NCBI GenBank assembly: GCA_016858145.1 | Contig: JAEHOE010000031.1 | Coordinates: 496,001-560,000 of the forward strand | Origin: Edaphochlamys debaryana | Taxonomy: Eukaryota; Chlorophyta; Chlorophyceae; Chlamydomonadales | Direction of reading: 5' to 3' | Length of the DNA stretch: 64,000 bases | Shown here: piece by piece, positions 11,152-22,297 of the stretch | How positions within the stretch are numbered: the stretch's first letter is position 1 | How the letters are laid out: each line of letters opens with the position of its first letter | Notes under the pieces: model-generated | What the model was told of the DNA's origin: nothing | Seen by the model: the letters and a program-made list of their open reading frames with translations, nothing else | The model's database searches: none | Made by a program: the position numbers and the translations under genes

Positions 11152-13209
11152 TCCTCATTATCAGAGACAAGGTCTCACACACCAGAGTGTACCCCAGAGA
11201 GCACACATGGCAATGTGCAGCATTCAATATACAGACCCCGGAACACCTTCCAGGAACACAACACCAAAACCCAAAGCGCGCCATCGAGAGACCTCGACCC
11301 CACACGCGCCCAGGCACCACGCAGAGCGCGCCCAAGCCGGCAGGCAGAGACACGGGAGAAGGAACGCACAGAAAGGCCCCCACGCCAATACAGGCGCACA
11401 GCACACACGCATCAGGAGCTGACGACGTTCAGGCGCAGCACGGCGGGGAGGAGACCTGGGACATCAACCCGCCAGCGCCCCAGGGACCTCGAGGGTCACA
11501 AACCTGGGAATCCTCCCCTCAGCCGCCCTGCGGATTGTCGAGGCTACTAGGTGGAGCGGCGAGCATCTCAACTCCTGGGTCCAGCCAGGACCTGCTGGCG
11601 CCACACACCCTATGCCTGCCGTGGCGTGTACCAGTGCTCACCGCATACGTACTGGCATTACTGGCATTTGCCAGCAGCCTCCCCTCCGTCCACACCAAGC
11701 AATAGCCCTACCTGCTGCTTGCGGGCTGCGCGGCGGGCCCGCGGCCGTGCCCATCAGCAGCCCCATCTCCACCGTGCCTCCACCGGGCGCAGATGCGCCA
11801 CACCAGCTCTCCACCGGCCTTCGCGCTGCTGTCCAATGCAAGTATCTAACCGTGCACGCCACAGTGCAGCACGCAGCGGATTGCCACCGAGCCACGGGAG
11901 CAGTGGTGCGCCAGGGCAGCGGGGCGGCTGCCTCCAGGGTCCGTCCAAGGGCGCTCAGGATGTTGCGCGTGGCGCATGTCGAGCACGCCGCCAACATGGT
12001 TGCTGAGACCCTCCGTGGCAGACAGGGAGACCGCCACGGGCTCGACGGGAGCCGCGCAGGAGGGATAAGGGCGGGGGCGGGACGAGGCGCAGCGTAGCCT
12101 GCGCCAGCGGACGGCGACCACAAAGCGGCGATAGGTCCCAGCCCAGCAAGCAGCGAAGGGCGCCCACCGATGGCAGTGCTCCTGGAGAGGCTGTCGCGGA
12201 GGCTTGGGCATGCTGTGTGCTGGCCACGGAGCACGCAGGGGGGCAGGCGGAGGCAAGGCCCAACCACGGGGGAGGCGGCTCCGCGGCAGAAGGAGCAGTT
12301 CGGGCAGGGTTGGGCCGGAACGGGCACACGCAGTGCGTCGACTGCAGAGGGCAGAGAAGGGAGGCGCACGGGGATGAGCCGCACAGAGCGCGGGGACAGA
12401 GGACGGAGAGGAGCAAGGGCCCACGAGTAATGGAGCCCGAAAGGTGGGGCCCGGCCGCCCCGGCGTGTGGTGCACGGCAGAGCGCACGCACCGCACCAGA
12501 TCCAGCACCGCATTCAGGTACCGTATGTGCTACCATGCCATCCGCACGACCGCACCTCACCGATGTATCTCTTGCCCTGAGCCTGTCTTCGATACGTGGC
12601 ATACGGGGCGCCCAATGGCAACCACCTGTGGGGGCAGGCGTCAGGCGCAGTGGGGCTGCGCGCTGGCGGCCCCGACCGAGTCCCGACTTGCGGGCTAGGG
12701 TTATTACGCTGGCGCTGACGGTGGCGCCAGCATCCGGCCAGAGGGAAGAGGCACCTCATGCTCCATCGACAAGGGGGCGGGGACTGGGAAGTGGGAAGGG
12801 GGTCAAGAGCCAGGGGGCGGGTCCGGGGGCTCGCTTGAGCGGAGCGGGCCTACCATGCGGCCCGACCATCCCCGCGAGGACCGTTGCACCCAAGCACACA
12901 GGCCCGGATACGACCTGGCAACGCAGTTGCTGTGCGTTGATGGGTGCGTGCTGCGGCCCAGCGCCCGCCGCCCGGCAGCCTGTCCGCTTGCAATTGCGGT
13001 CCTGCTGCAAGCGCGGCCGGGCGATGTGTTATCATGTGTCCTCTTATTGCTATAGCTGCTTCAGCAAGCATCCCCGCAGCTCCATGTGTCCTCTCTGACG
13101 TCCAGTAGCCTGTTTGTGGGCCCAAAACGGCGCGCGACGGGGCAATGTGTAGCGCGATGATGGCTCGCTATGTCGGCGGCTGTCTGTGCGAGCAATAGGG
13201 TAGCAATAC

Positions 13210-13283
13210 TGCTGACATCCAGATTCGAACTGGAGACCTCCCGCTTACTAAACGGGTGCTCTATCCAACTGAGCTATGCCAGC
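13210..13283 (-). tRNA. tRNA-Thr(AGU), array unit 4
   Basis: Same sequence and fold as the unit 1 Thr copy. Confidence 0.95.
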
Positions 13284-13725
13284 GATCGCTCGACGGCATG
13301 TCGTATACCCCATCCCAACAAAACACACACCCCGAAAACTCGCACCGGCACAGCGACCGCACGGCATAACCACTATAGCAGGTAAGCGCATGGTCAAAGC
13401 GAAAAAAGCAGGACCCGTCGGGGGGAAGGGCCGCTCAAGGGGCGCGAGACCTCAAGGGCTGCCCTCCACTCTACCGCTAGGCCCTCGCACGCGCTAGGAG
13501 CTGTCCCCAGCTGTCGCTCCGCTGCGGTGCCCTGGCCCGCCTTCAGAGGGCTCCAACTGAGCGAGGCGTAGCCCCAGGCTCCTCCATGCGTGCTGAGCTG
13601 TGTGGAGTCGCCAAAATGGCCCAGAGGGGTCCGCGGCTGCTTCCTTGAAGGGATGCCGCCCAGACACCTCGGGGAAGGAACACTTTGAAACCCGAGATCC
13701 ACAGGGGATCTAAGATCTGGATTGC

Positions 13726-13805
13726 TGATGTGGGCAGGATTTGAACCTGCGCCCTTGCGGACAGGAGCCTTAATCCTGCGCCTTAGACCACTCGGCCACC
13801 ACACC
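13726..13805 (-). tRNA. tRNA-Leu(AAG), array unit 4
   Basis: Fully paired D stem as in unit 1; anticodon AAG. Confidence 0.95.
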
Positions 13806-15856
13806 TCCTCATTATCAGAGACAAGGTCTCACACACCAGAGTGTACCCCAGAGAGCACACATGGCAATGAGCAGCATTCAATATACAGACCCCGGAACAC
13901 CTTCCAGGAACACAACACCAAAACCCAAAGCGCGCCATCGAGAGACCTCGACCCCACACGCGCCCAGGCACCACGCAGAGCGCGCCCAAGCCGGCAGGCA
14001 GAGACACGGGAGAAGGAACGCACAGAAAGGCCCCCACGCCAATACAGGCGCACAGCACACACGCATCAGGAGCTGACGACGTTCAGGCGCAGCACGGCGG
14101 GGAGGAGACCTGGGACATCAACCCGCCAGCGCCCCAGGGACCTCGAGGGTCACAAACCTGGGAATCCTCCCCTCAGCCGCCCTGCGGATTGTCGAGGCTA
14201 CTAGGTGGAGCGGCGAGCATCTCAACTCCTGGGTCCAGCCAGGACCTGCTGGCGCCACACACCCTATGCCTGCCGTGGCGTGTACCAGTGCTCACCGCAT
14301 ACGTACTGGCATTACTGGCATTTGCCAGCAGCCTCCCCTCCGTCCACACCAAGCAATAGCCCTACCTGCTGCTTGCGGGCTGCGCGGCGGGCCCGCGGCC
14401 GTGCCCATCAGCAGCCCCATCTCCACCGTGCCTCCACCGGGCGCAGATGCGCCACACCAGCTCTCCACCGGCCTTCGCGCTGCTGTCCAATGCAAGTATC
14501 TAACCGTGCACGCCACAGTGCAGCACGCAGCGGATTGCCACCGAGCCACGGGAGCAGTGGTGCGCCAGGGCAGCGGGGCGGCTGCCTCAAGGGTCCGTCC
14601 AAGGGCGCTCAGGATGTTGCGCGTGGCGCATGTCGAGCACGCCGCCAACATGGTTGCTGAGACCCTCCGTGGCAGACAGGGAGACCGCCACGGGCTCGAC
14701 GGGAGCCGCGCAGGAGGGATAAGGGCGGGGGCGGGACGAGGCGCAGCGTAGCCTGCGCCAGCGGACGGCGACCACAAAGCGGCGATAGGTCCCAGCCCAG
14801 CAAGCAGCGAAGGGCGCCCACCGATGGCAGTGCTCCTGGAGAGGCTGTCGCGGAGGCTTGGGCATGCTGTGTGCTGGCCACGAAGGGGGGCAGGCGGAGG
14901 CAAGGCCCAACCACGGGGGAGGCGGCTCCGCGGCAGAAGGAGCAGTTCGGGCAGGGTTGGGCCGGAACGGGCACACGCAGTGCGTCGACTGCAGAGGGCA
15001 GAGAAGGGAGGCGCACGGGGATGAGCCGCACAGAGCGCGGGGACAGAGGACGGAGAGGAGCAAGGGCCCACGAGTAATGGAGCCCGAAAGGTGGGGCCCG
15101 GCCGCCCCGGCGTGTGGTGCACGGCAGAGCGCACGCACCGCACCAGATCCAGCACCGCATTCAGGTACCGTATGTGCTACCATGCCATCCGCACGACCGC
15201 ACCTCACCGATGTATCTCTTGCCCTGAGCCTGTCTTCGATACGTGGCATACGGGGCGCCCAATGGCAACCACCTGTGGGGGCAGGCGTCAGGCGCAGTGG
15301 GGCTGCGCGCTGGCGGCCCCGACCGAGTCCCGACTTGCGGGCTAGGGTTATTACGCTGGCGCTGACGGTGGCGCCAGCATCCGGCCAGAGGGAAGAGGCA
15401 CCTCATGCTCCATCGACAAGGGGGCGGGGACTGGGAAGTGGGAAGGGGGTCAAGAGCCAGGGGGCGGGTCCGGGGGCTCGCTTGAGCGGAGCGGGCCTAC
15501 CATGCGGCCCGACCATCCCCGCGAGGACCGTTGCACCCAAGCACACAGGCCCGGATACGACCTGGCAACGCAGTTGCTGTGCGTTGATGGGTGCGTGCTG
15601 CGGCCCAGCGCCCGCCGCCCGGCAGCCTGTCCGCTTGCAATTGCGGTCCTGCTGCAAGCGCGGCCGGGCGATGTGTTATCATGTGTCCTCTTATTGCTAT
15701 AGCTGCTTCAGCAAGCATCCCCGCAGCTCCATGTGTCCTCTCTGACGTCCAGTAGCCTGTTTGTGGGCCCAAAACGGCGCGCGACGGGGCAATGTGTAGC
15801 GCGATGATGGCTCGCTATGTCGGCGGCTGTCTGTGCGAGCAATAGGGTAGCAATAC

Positions 15857-15930
15857 TGCTGACATCCAGATTCGAACTGGAGACCTCCCGCTTACTAAAC
15901 GGGTGCTCTATCCAACTGAGCTATGCCAGC
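15857..15930 (-). tRNA. tRNA-Thr(AGU), array unit 5
   Basis: Same sequence and fold as the unit 1 Thr copy. Confidence 0.95.
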
Positions 15931-16373
15931 GATCGCTCGACGGCATGTCGTACACCCCATCCCAACAAAACACACACCCCGAAAACTCGCACCGGCACAG
16001 CGACCGCACGGCATAACCACTATAGCAGGTAAGCGCATGGTCAAAGCGAAAAAAGCAGGACCCGTCGGGGGGAAGGGCCGCTCAAGGGGCGCGAGACCTC
16101 AAGGGCTGCCCTCCACTCTACCGCTAGGCCCTCGCACGCGCTAGGAGCTGTCCCCAGCTGTCGCTCCGCTGCGGTGCCCTGGCCCGCCTTCAGAGGGCTC
16201 CAACTGCAGCGAGGCGTAGCCCCAGGCTCCTCCATGCGTGCTGAGCTGTGTGGAGTCGCCAAAATGGCCCAGAGGGGTCCGCGGCTGCTTCCTTGAAGGG
16301 ATGCCGCCCAGACACCTCGGGGAAGGAACACTTTGAAACCCGAGATCCACAGGGGATCTAAGATCTGGATTGC

Positions 16374-16453
16374 TGATGTGGGCAGGATTTGAACCTGCGC
16401 CCTTGCGGACAGGAGCCTTAATCCTGCGCCTTAGACCACTCGGCCACCACACC
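16374..16453 (-). tRNA. tRNA-Leu(AAG), array unit 5
   Basis: Fully paired D stem as in unit 1; anticodon AAG. Confidence 0.95.
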
Positions 16454-18519
16454 TCCTCATTATCAGAGACAAGGTCTCACACACCAGAGTGTACCCCAGA
16501 GAGCACACATGGCAATGTGCAGCATTCAATATACAGACCCCGGAACACCTTCCAGGAACACAACACCAAACCCAAAGCGCGCCATCGAGAGACCTCGACC
16601 CCACACGCGCCCAGGCACCACGCAGAGCGCGCCCAAGCCGGCAGGCAGAGACACGGGAGAAGGAACGCACAGAAAGGCCCCCACGCCAATACAGGCGCAC
16701 AGCACACACGCATCAGGAGCTGACGACGTTCAGGCGCAGCACGGCGGGGAGGAGACCTGGGACATCAACCCGCCAGCGCCCCAGGGACCTCGAGGGTCAC
16801 AAACCTGGGAATCCTCCCCTCAGCCGCCCTGCGGATTGTCGAGGCTACTAGGTGGAGTGGCGAGCATCTCAACTCCTGGGTCCAGCCAGGACCTGCTGGC
16901 GCCACACACCCTATGCCTGCCGTGGCGTGTACCAGTGCTCACCGCATACGTACTGGCATTACTGGCATTTGCCAGCAGCCTCCCCTCCGTCCACACCAAG
17001 CAATAGCCCTACCTGCTGCTTGCGGGCTGCGCGGCGGGCCCGCGGCCGTGCCCATCAGCAGGGAGCAGCCCCATCTCCGCCGTGCCTCCACCGGGCGCAG
17101 ATGCGCCACACCAGCTCTCCACCGGCCTTCGCGCTGCTGTCCAATGCAAGTATCTAACCGTGCACGCCACAGTGCAGCACGCAGCGGATTGCCACCGAGC
17201 CACGGGAGCAGTGGTGCGCCAGGGCAGCGGGGCGGCTGCCTCCAGGGTCCGTCCAAGGGCGCTCAGGATGTTGCGCGTGGCGCATGTCGAGCACGCCGCC
17301 AACATGGTTGCTGAGACCCTCCGTGGCAGACAGGGAGACCGCCACGGGCTCGACGGGAGCCGCGCAGGAGGGATAAGGGCGGGGGCGGGACGAGGCGCAG
17401 CGTAGCCTGCGCCAGCGGACGGCGACCACAAAGCGGCGATAGGTCCCAGCCCAGCAAGCAGCGAAGGGCGCCCACGGCAGTGCTCCTGGAGAAGCTGTCG
17501 CGGAGGCTTGGCATGCTGTGTGCTGGCCATGCAGGGGTGAGCACGCAGGGGGGCAGGCGGAGGCAAGGCCCAACCACGGGGGAGGCGGCTCCGCGGCAGA
17601 AGGAGCAGTTCGGGCAGGGTTGGGCCGGAACGGGCACACGCAGTGCGTCGACTGCAGAGGGCAGAGAAGGGAGGCGCACGGGGATGAGCCGCACAGAGCG
17701 CGGGGACAGAGGACGGAGAGGAGCAAGGGCCCACGAGTAATGGAGCCCGAAAGGTGGGGCCCGGCCGCCCCGGCGTGTGGTGCACGGCAGAGCGCACGCA
17801 CCGCACCAGATCCAGCACCGCATTCAGGTACCGTATGTGCTACCATGCCATCCGCACGACCGCACCTCACCGATGTATCTCTTGCCCTGAGCCTGTCTTC
17901 GATACGTGGCATACGGGGCGCCCAATGGCAACCACCTGTGGGGGCAGGCGTCAGGCGCAGTGGGGCTGCGCGCTGGCGGCCCCGACCGAGTCCCGACTTG
18001 CGGGCTAGGGTTATTACGCTGGCGCTGACGGTGGCGCCAGCATCCGGCCAGAGGGAAGAGGCACCTCATGCTCCATCGACAAGGGGGCGGGGACTGGGAA
18101 GTGGGAAGGGGGTCAAGAGCCAGGGGGCGGGTCCGGGGGCTCGCTTGAGCGGAGCGGGCCTACCATGCGGCCCGACCATCCCCGCGAGGACCGTTGCACC
18201 CAAGCACACAGGCCCGGATACGACCTGGCAACGCAGTTGCTGTGCGTTGATGGGTGCGTGCTGCGGCCCAGCGCCCGCCGCCCGGCAGCCTGTCCGCTTG
18301 CAATTGCGGTCCTGCTGCAAGCGCGGCCGGGCGATGTGTTATCATGTGTCCTCTTATTGCTATAGCTGCTTCAGCAAGCATCCCCGCAGCTCCAGGTGTC
18401 CTCTCTGACGTCCAGTAGCCTGTTTGTGGGCCCAAAACGGCGCGCGACGGGGCAATGTGTAGCGCGATGATGGCTCGCTATGTCGGCGGCTGTCTGTGCG
18501 AGCAATAGGGTAGCAATAC

Positions 18520-18593
18520 TGCTGACATCCAGATTCGAACTGGAGACCTCCCGCTTACTAAACGGGTGCTCTATCCAACTGAGCTATGCCAGC
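18520..18593 (-). tRNA. tRNA-Thr(AGU), array unit 6
   Basis: Same sequence and fold as the unit 1 Thr copy; the last Thr copy of the array. Confidence 0.95.
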
Positions 18594-19036
18594 GATCGCT
18601 CGACGGCATGTCGTACACCCCATCCCAACAAAACACACACCCCGAAAACTCGCACCGGCACAGCGACCGCACGGCATAACCACTATAGCAGGTAAGCGCA
18701 TGGTCAAAGCGAAAAAAGCAGGACCCGTCGGGGGGAAGGGCCGCTCAAGGGGCGCGAGACCTCAAGGGCTGCCCTCCACTCTACCGCTAGGCCCTCGCAC
18801 GCGCTAGGAGCTGTCCCCAGCTGTCGCTCCGCTGCGGTGCCCTGGCCCGCCTTCAGAGGGCTCCAACTGCAGCGAGGCGTAGCCCCAGGCTCCTCCATGC
18901 GTGCTGAGCTGTGTGGAGTCGCCAAAATGGCCCAGAGGGGTCCGCGGCTGCTTCCTTGAAGGGATGCCGCCCAGACACCTCGGGGAAGGAACACTTTGAA
19001 ACCCGAGATCCACAGGGGATCTAAGATCTGGATTGC

Positions 19037-19116
19037 TGATGTGGGCAGGATTTGAACCTGCGCCCTTGCGGACAGGAGCCTTAATCCTGCGCCTTAGACC
19101 ACTCGGCCACCACACC
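19037..19116 (-). tRNA. tRNA-Leu(AAG), array unit 6
   Basis: Fully paired D stem as in unit 1; anticodon AAG. It lies about 420 bp before the transposon that interrupts this unit. Confidence 0.95.
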
Positions 19117-19537
19117 TCCTCGTTATCAGAGACAAGGTCTCACACACCAGAGTGTACCCCAGAGAGCACACATGGCAATGTGCAGCATTCAATATACAGA
19201 CCCCGGAACACCTTCCAGGAACACAACACCAAAACCCAAAGCGCGCCATCGAGAAACCTCGACCCCACACGCGCCCAGGCACCACGCAGAGCGCGCCCAA
19301 GCCGGCAGGCAGAGACACGGGAGAAGGAACGCACAGAAAGGCCCCCACGCCAACACAGGCGCACAGCACACACGCATCAGGAGCTGACGACGTTCAGGCG
19401 CAGCACGGCGGGGAGGAGACCTGGGACATCAACCCGCCAGCGCCCCAGGGACCTCGAGGGCCACAAACCTGGGAATCCTCCCCTAAGCCGCTCTGCGGAT
19501 TGTCGAGGCTACTAGGTGGAGTGGCGAGCATCTCAAC

Positions 19538-19955
19538 CAGGGTTGCACAATACGGCAGCCCCCGGGGCCAATACGCGTATTAATACGCAGTACGGCCCCC
19601 TCCTCGCTAATACGGCTGAATACGGCTCTAATACGGCGGCGCCCAGCCGTATTAATACGGCAGCGTACGGCAGCCCATACTGCCGCCTTGTGCACGAGCG
19701 AACGCGCTCCGCGTTCACGTAGAAGCGCAGGGAACGCGTAGGGCATCGGCTACGGCGGAACGGACGGAATGGACGGCTGCGGAGTGCCGACCGACGCACC
19801 CCAGCACCCCAGCGCCCCCCCCCCCCCGCCGCCGGCCCCGGCTGCCCGGCCGGTTCCCCCGCGCCCCATGCCATATTAATACGGCAGCGAGAGGCCGTAT
19901 CCGTATTAATACGTATCCGTATCAATACGGGGACTGATACGTATTGGCAACCCTG
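19538..19955. mobile_element. Non-autonomous hAT-type transposon (MITE), 418 bp
   Basis: Perfect 9-bp terminal inverted repeats: CAGGGTTGC at 19538-19546 and GCAACCCTG at 19947-19955. After a one-base offset the similarity continues inward (CAATACG on both ends). It is flanked by an exact 8-bp target site duplication, ATCTCAAC, at 19530-19537 and 19956-19963. Intact array units contain that site once, with no insertion. An 8-bp duplication and CAGGG-type ends are typical of hAT elements. The interior has no transposase. It has many AATACGG-like motifs in both orientations near both ends, consistent with subterminal transposase-binding repeats, and a poly-C tract at 19817-19829. Confidence 0.9.
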
Positions 19956-19982
19956 ATCTCAACTCCTGGGTCCAGCCAGGAC

Positions 19983-22297
19983 CAGCAGGACCTTGCAGCG
20001 GAGGATGCTTCGAGGCAGAACACGAGTGCATGGGTTACGCCAAGTTCGCCACTCTCCACAGATTAGGACTGGACAGTCGACCTGTCCTGGGTGTAGTAGA
20101 TACTGCCCAGCAGCGACCCGTGACCTGGTGGGGACTCCTCAGAGGCCAGGGCCCCATAACCCCCATCCCCCCGAGCGGCCCATCCCCTTGCTTCGTTGCT
20201 TGTGGGCCTGGCGCCCTGAGACATTCAGAGGCATGGCAGTCTTACATCCCTGGCCACGCATGACTTGCCGGCACGGCCCAGTGATCCAGCAAGGAGCTGT
20301 AGCCTATAGGAACTGACCATGGTGCCCATATAACAGCAGCAGATCCTGGCAGATCTGCACATTGCGTCCGCCGTGATCATGTTGACGAGGATGGGCTTTG
20401 GGGGGTTCAGTCCTTGCCAGCAGATCCTTCCCACGACCCTTCCACGGGGGGGGTAGGGACAAAAGTTTTGCACCCCATGCCGCAAAAGTTTCTGGCCCCC
20501 CTGACCCACCCACCCACCCATGCCGTACGGCGTACGGCAGCACTGCACATGCGAGAAACGTACGGCAACTTCTTTCATTTCTGCATCTTCGGACTGCACT
20601 TCACGTGTGTTAATGCGTTGCAAGCCGTCTTGGGGCGAAGGCCAGACTTGGCGTCTGTCCACTGACCATGGACGCGTCCATCGACCCACAAAGAGGGTCC
20701 TGCCGAACCTACCACCGTAGCGCTTAGTGCTTCTGACTGCTTGTGTGACAAAGTGGCTGTGTGTCACACAACAGGAGGCGGTGGGGATGGCCCCCCACGT
20801 GTTCTGCAACGCTGGCATGCCGACATGTTGGGTCATGCCCGGCCTGGACCCACCTCCCGACCGCTGAACGTGGTGCTCAGGCATACCCAGAGTTCAGACC
20901 TTGTCGATGGACGCCTTTTGGGCCCTTGAAAGAGCGCAGGAGCCGACGGAAGGGGTCCTGCCCGCCGTGACGAAAGTTCCTGGGCCCCCCTTGACGAAAG
21001 TTCCCAGACCCCCCGACCCCCCGACCCACCCTGAACTTTGAGGGCCTGGATCTTTGCAATAACAACCTCGATTTGAATTCTGAAAGTGGATTAAGGCTCC
21101 TGTGGCCAAGCTCTTTCCAAAGGAAGCATGGGGTACTTCTACATCATTCCTACCCCCCCCTGACCCTTCCTCGACCTGTCCACGGCTGTGAAGTGTAGAC
21201 TCATCCAGCAAGGAGCAGAAGGATATCTCATCTCCGCCGTGATGTCACCAGATACTGCCCCCCACTGGGGCACTGGCACTGACGTCATACATGGCGGCAG
21301 TGAGTTGTCATGCACTTCTTGTTTACAAGGTAGAAGGATTGGCCAACGCCTGGACTTGGTACATGCCGCACCACGCCATGCACGATTTGCTCTCAAGGGC
21401 GCGAAGGGGACCCTGAGACACGACCTTTCCCCACGGCTCCCCCGCTGCTCGCCACCCCTCTTTCCCCTAGTTTCGAAGCAACAACAGAAGCACGAACAAT
21501 GCCAGCTGCCCAGCCTTCAGTCGCCCAGTATCCAGCCACCCAGCCCCGCCCCTCAACGCTCCAGCCGCCCAGCCTCCGCCGCCTTGCTACGGCAGTTGGC
21601 CTTGCTGACCCGCTGCGTGCACTTGCCTCGCTCTTCACCTCTAGTGCCAGGGTCCCCCGCGTGCATGAAGGGTTGTCTCCTGCGTGACTTTTGATGCCTC
21701 AACACGCATGCATTCAACCGCTTTCAGTACAGACTGTAGTTGCTACACAACGAGACAGATGTCAGCTCAAGTCAGGGGCACTCAAGTCCTTGCTTACGCA
21801 ACGTACGTACTACACGTACAAGCTCCGCAACGCGTTCAAGGTACAGCACACAAACCGCTTGCTGTTAAGATCACTCCTCCCCACAAGGGATCCACAAGCC
21901 GTCACAGCATATTGTCAACAAGGCGGTGAAGTGTCTGCCGGTCTTCACTGGTGTCTGGTCAGGTTCCAGACAAGGGCCAAGCGCAGGTGTGTACAGACAA
22001 GAGCTTGCCGCACTAGACCGCGGCAAGCTCCAGACCCAATGAGGCGTACAGGAAGCCCCATGCACAACACTGACATCGCCACACGATTCCGTAATCAGCA
22101 GGCAACTGCATGCGCTGCCGCTCCTGCATGCACATCCCAACCCAATCAAGACCCAAGTCCACAATCAGGACCGGGGGAGTGGGTGCTAGGGGGGGCCAGC
22201 CCACTAAACGCTACCGCAGAACCAGCCCTCAGCAGTCGCAGAACCACACCGTAACGGTGCCAGCATTCTTTGTTTCCAAACCTGGTGGCCGCACGCG
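19983..22297. other. Intergenic region with decayed repeats, no supported gene
   Basis: No frame shows a recognisable domain or a plausible exon chain. Two stretches (about 20390-20560 and 20930-21050) resemble each other, with tracts such as aaagttcctgggcccccc and C-rich runs. Both regions are also preceded or followed by a block containing atccagcaaggagc (20283 and 21208), which suggests two diverged copies of an old repeat. The part below 22297 presumably includes the 3' UTR of the ankyrin gene; the nearest TGTAA on its strand is at 21323-21327, which is far. Confidence 0.5.

Larger units (their letters stand above)
4683..19982. repeat. Tandem array of about 5.8 units (~2.65 kb each), each with tRNA-Thr and tRNA-Leu
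   Basis: Units begin at the shared string caggcgtcaggcgcagtggg: 4683-7322, 7323-9980, 9981-12634, 12635-15281, 15282-17944, and a partial 17945-19982. Units look almost identical over most of their length and differ by scattered substitutions and short indels. A hypervariable patch lies about 2.2 kb into each unit (near 6900, 9560, 12225, 14875 and 17525). Each unit carries tRNA-Thr(AGU) and tRNA-Leu(AAG), both minus strand, about 440 bp apart. The many overlapping open frames in the units show no domain and run on both strands at once, as expected in GC-rich non-coding DNA. The last unit is split by a transposon at 19538 and ends at about 19982. Confidence 0.95.

Noticed and set aside
4683..19982. 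Many long overlapping open frames in the array, repeated identically in every unit (up to ~295 codons on both strands)
   Set aside because: They are open on both strands at once, have GC-rich low-information composition and no domain. Their frames break at unit-specific indels. This is what GC-rich non-coding repeats produce.
4683..19982. CRISPR array
   Set aside because: The repeats are 2.65 kb units containing eukaryotic tRNA genes in an intron-rich genome, not short repeats with unique spacers.
4683..19982. rDNA or 5S rRNA repeat
   Set aside because: No 5S, 5.8S, 18S or 28S signature could be read in the unit; the only RNA genes are the two tRNAs.
20225..20884. 219-codon minus-strand frame in the 20-21 kb region
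   Set aside because: It overlaps two decayed, mutually similar repeats and has no domain or matching exon; better read as repeat debris.
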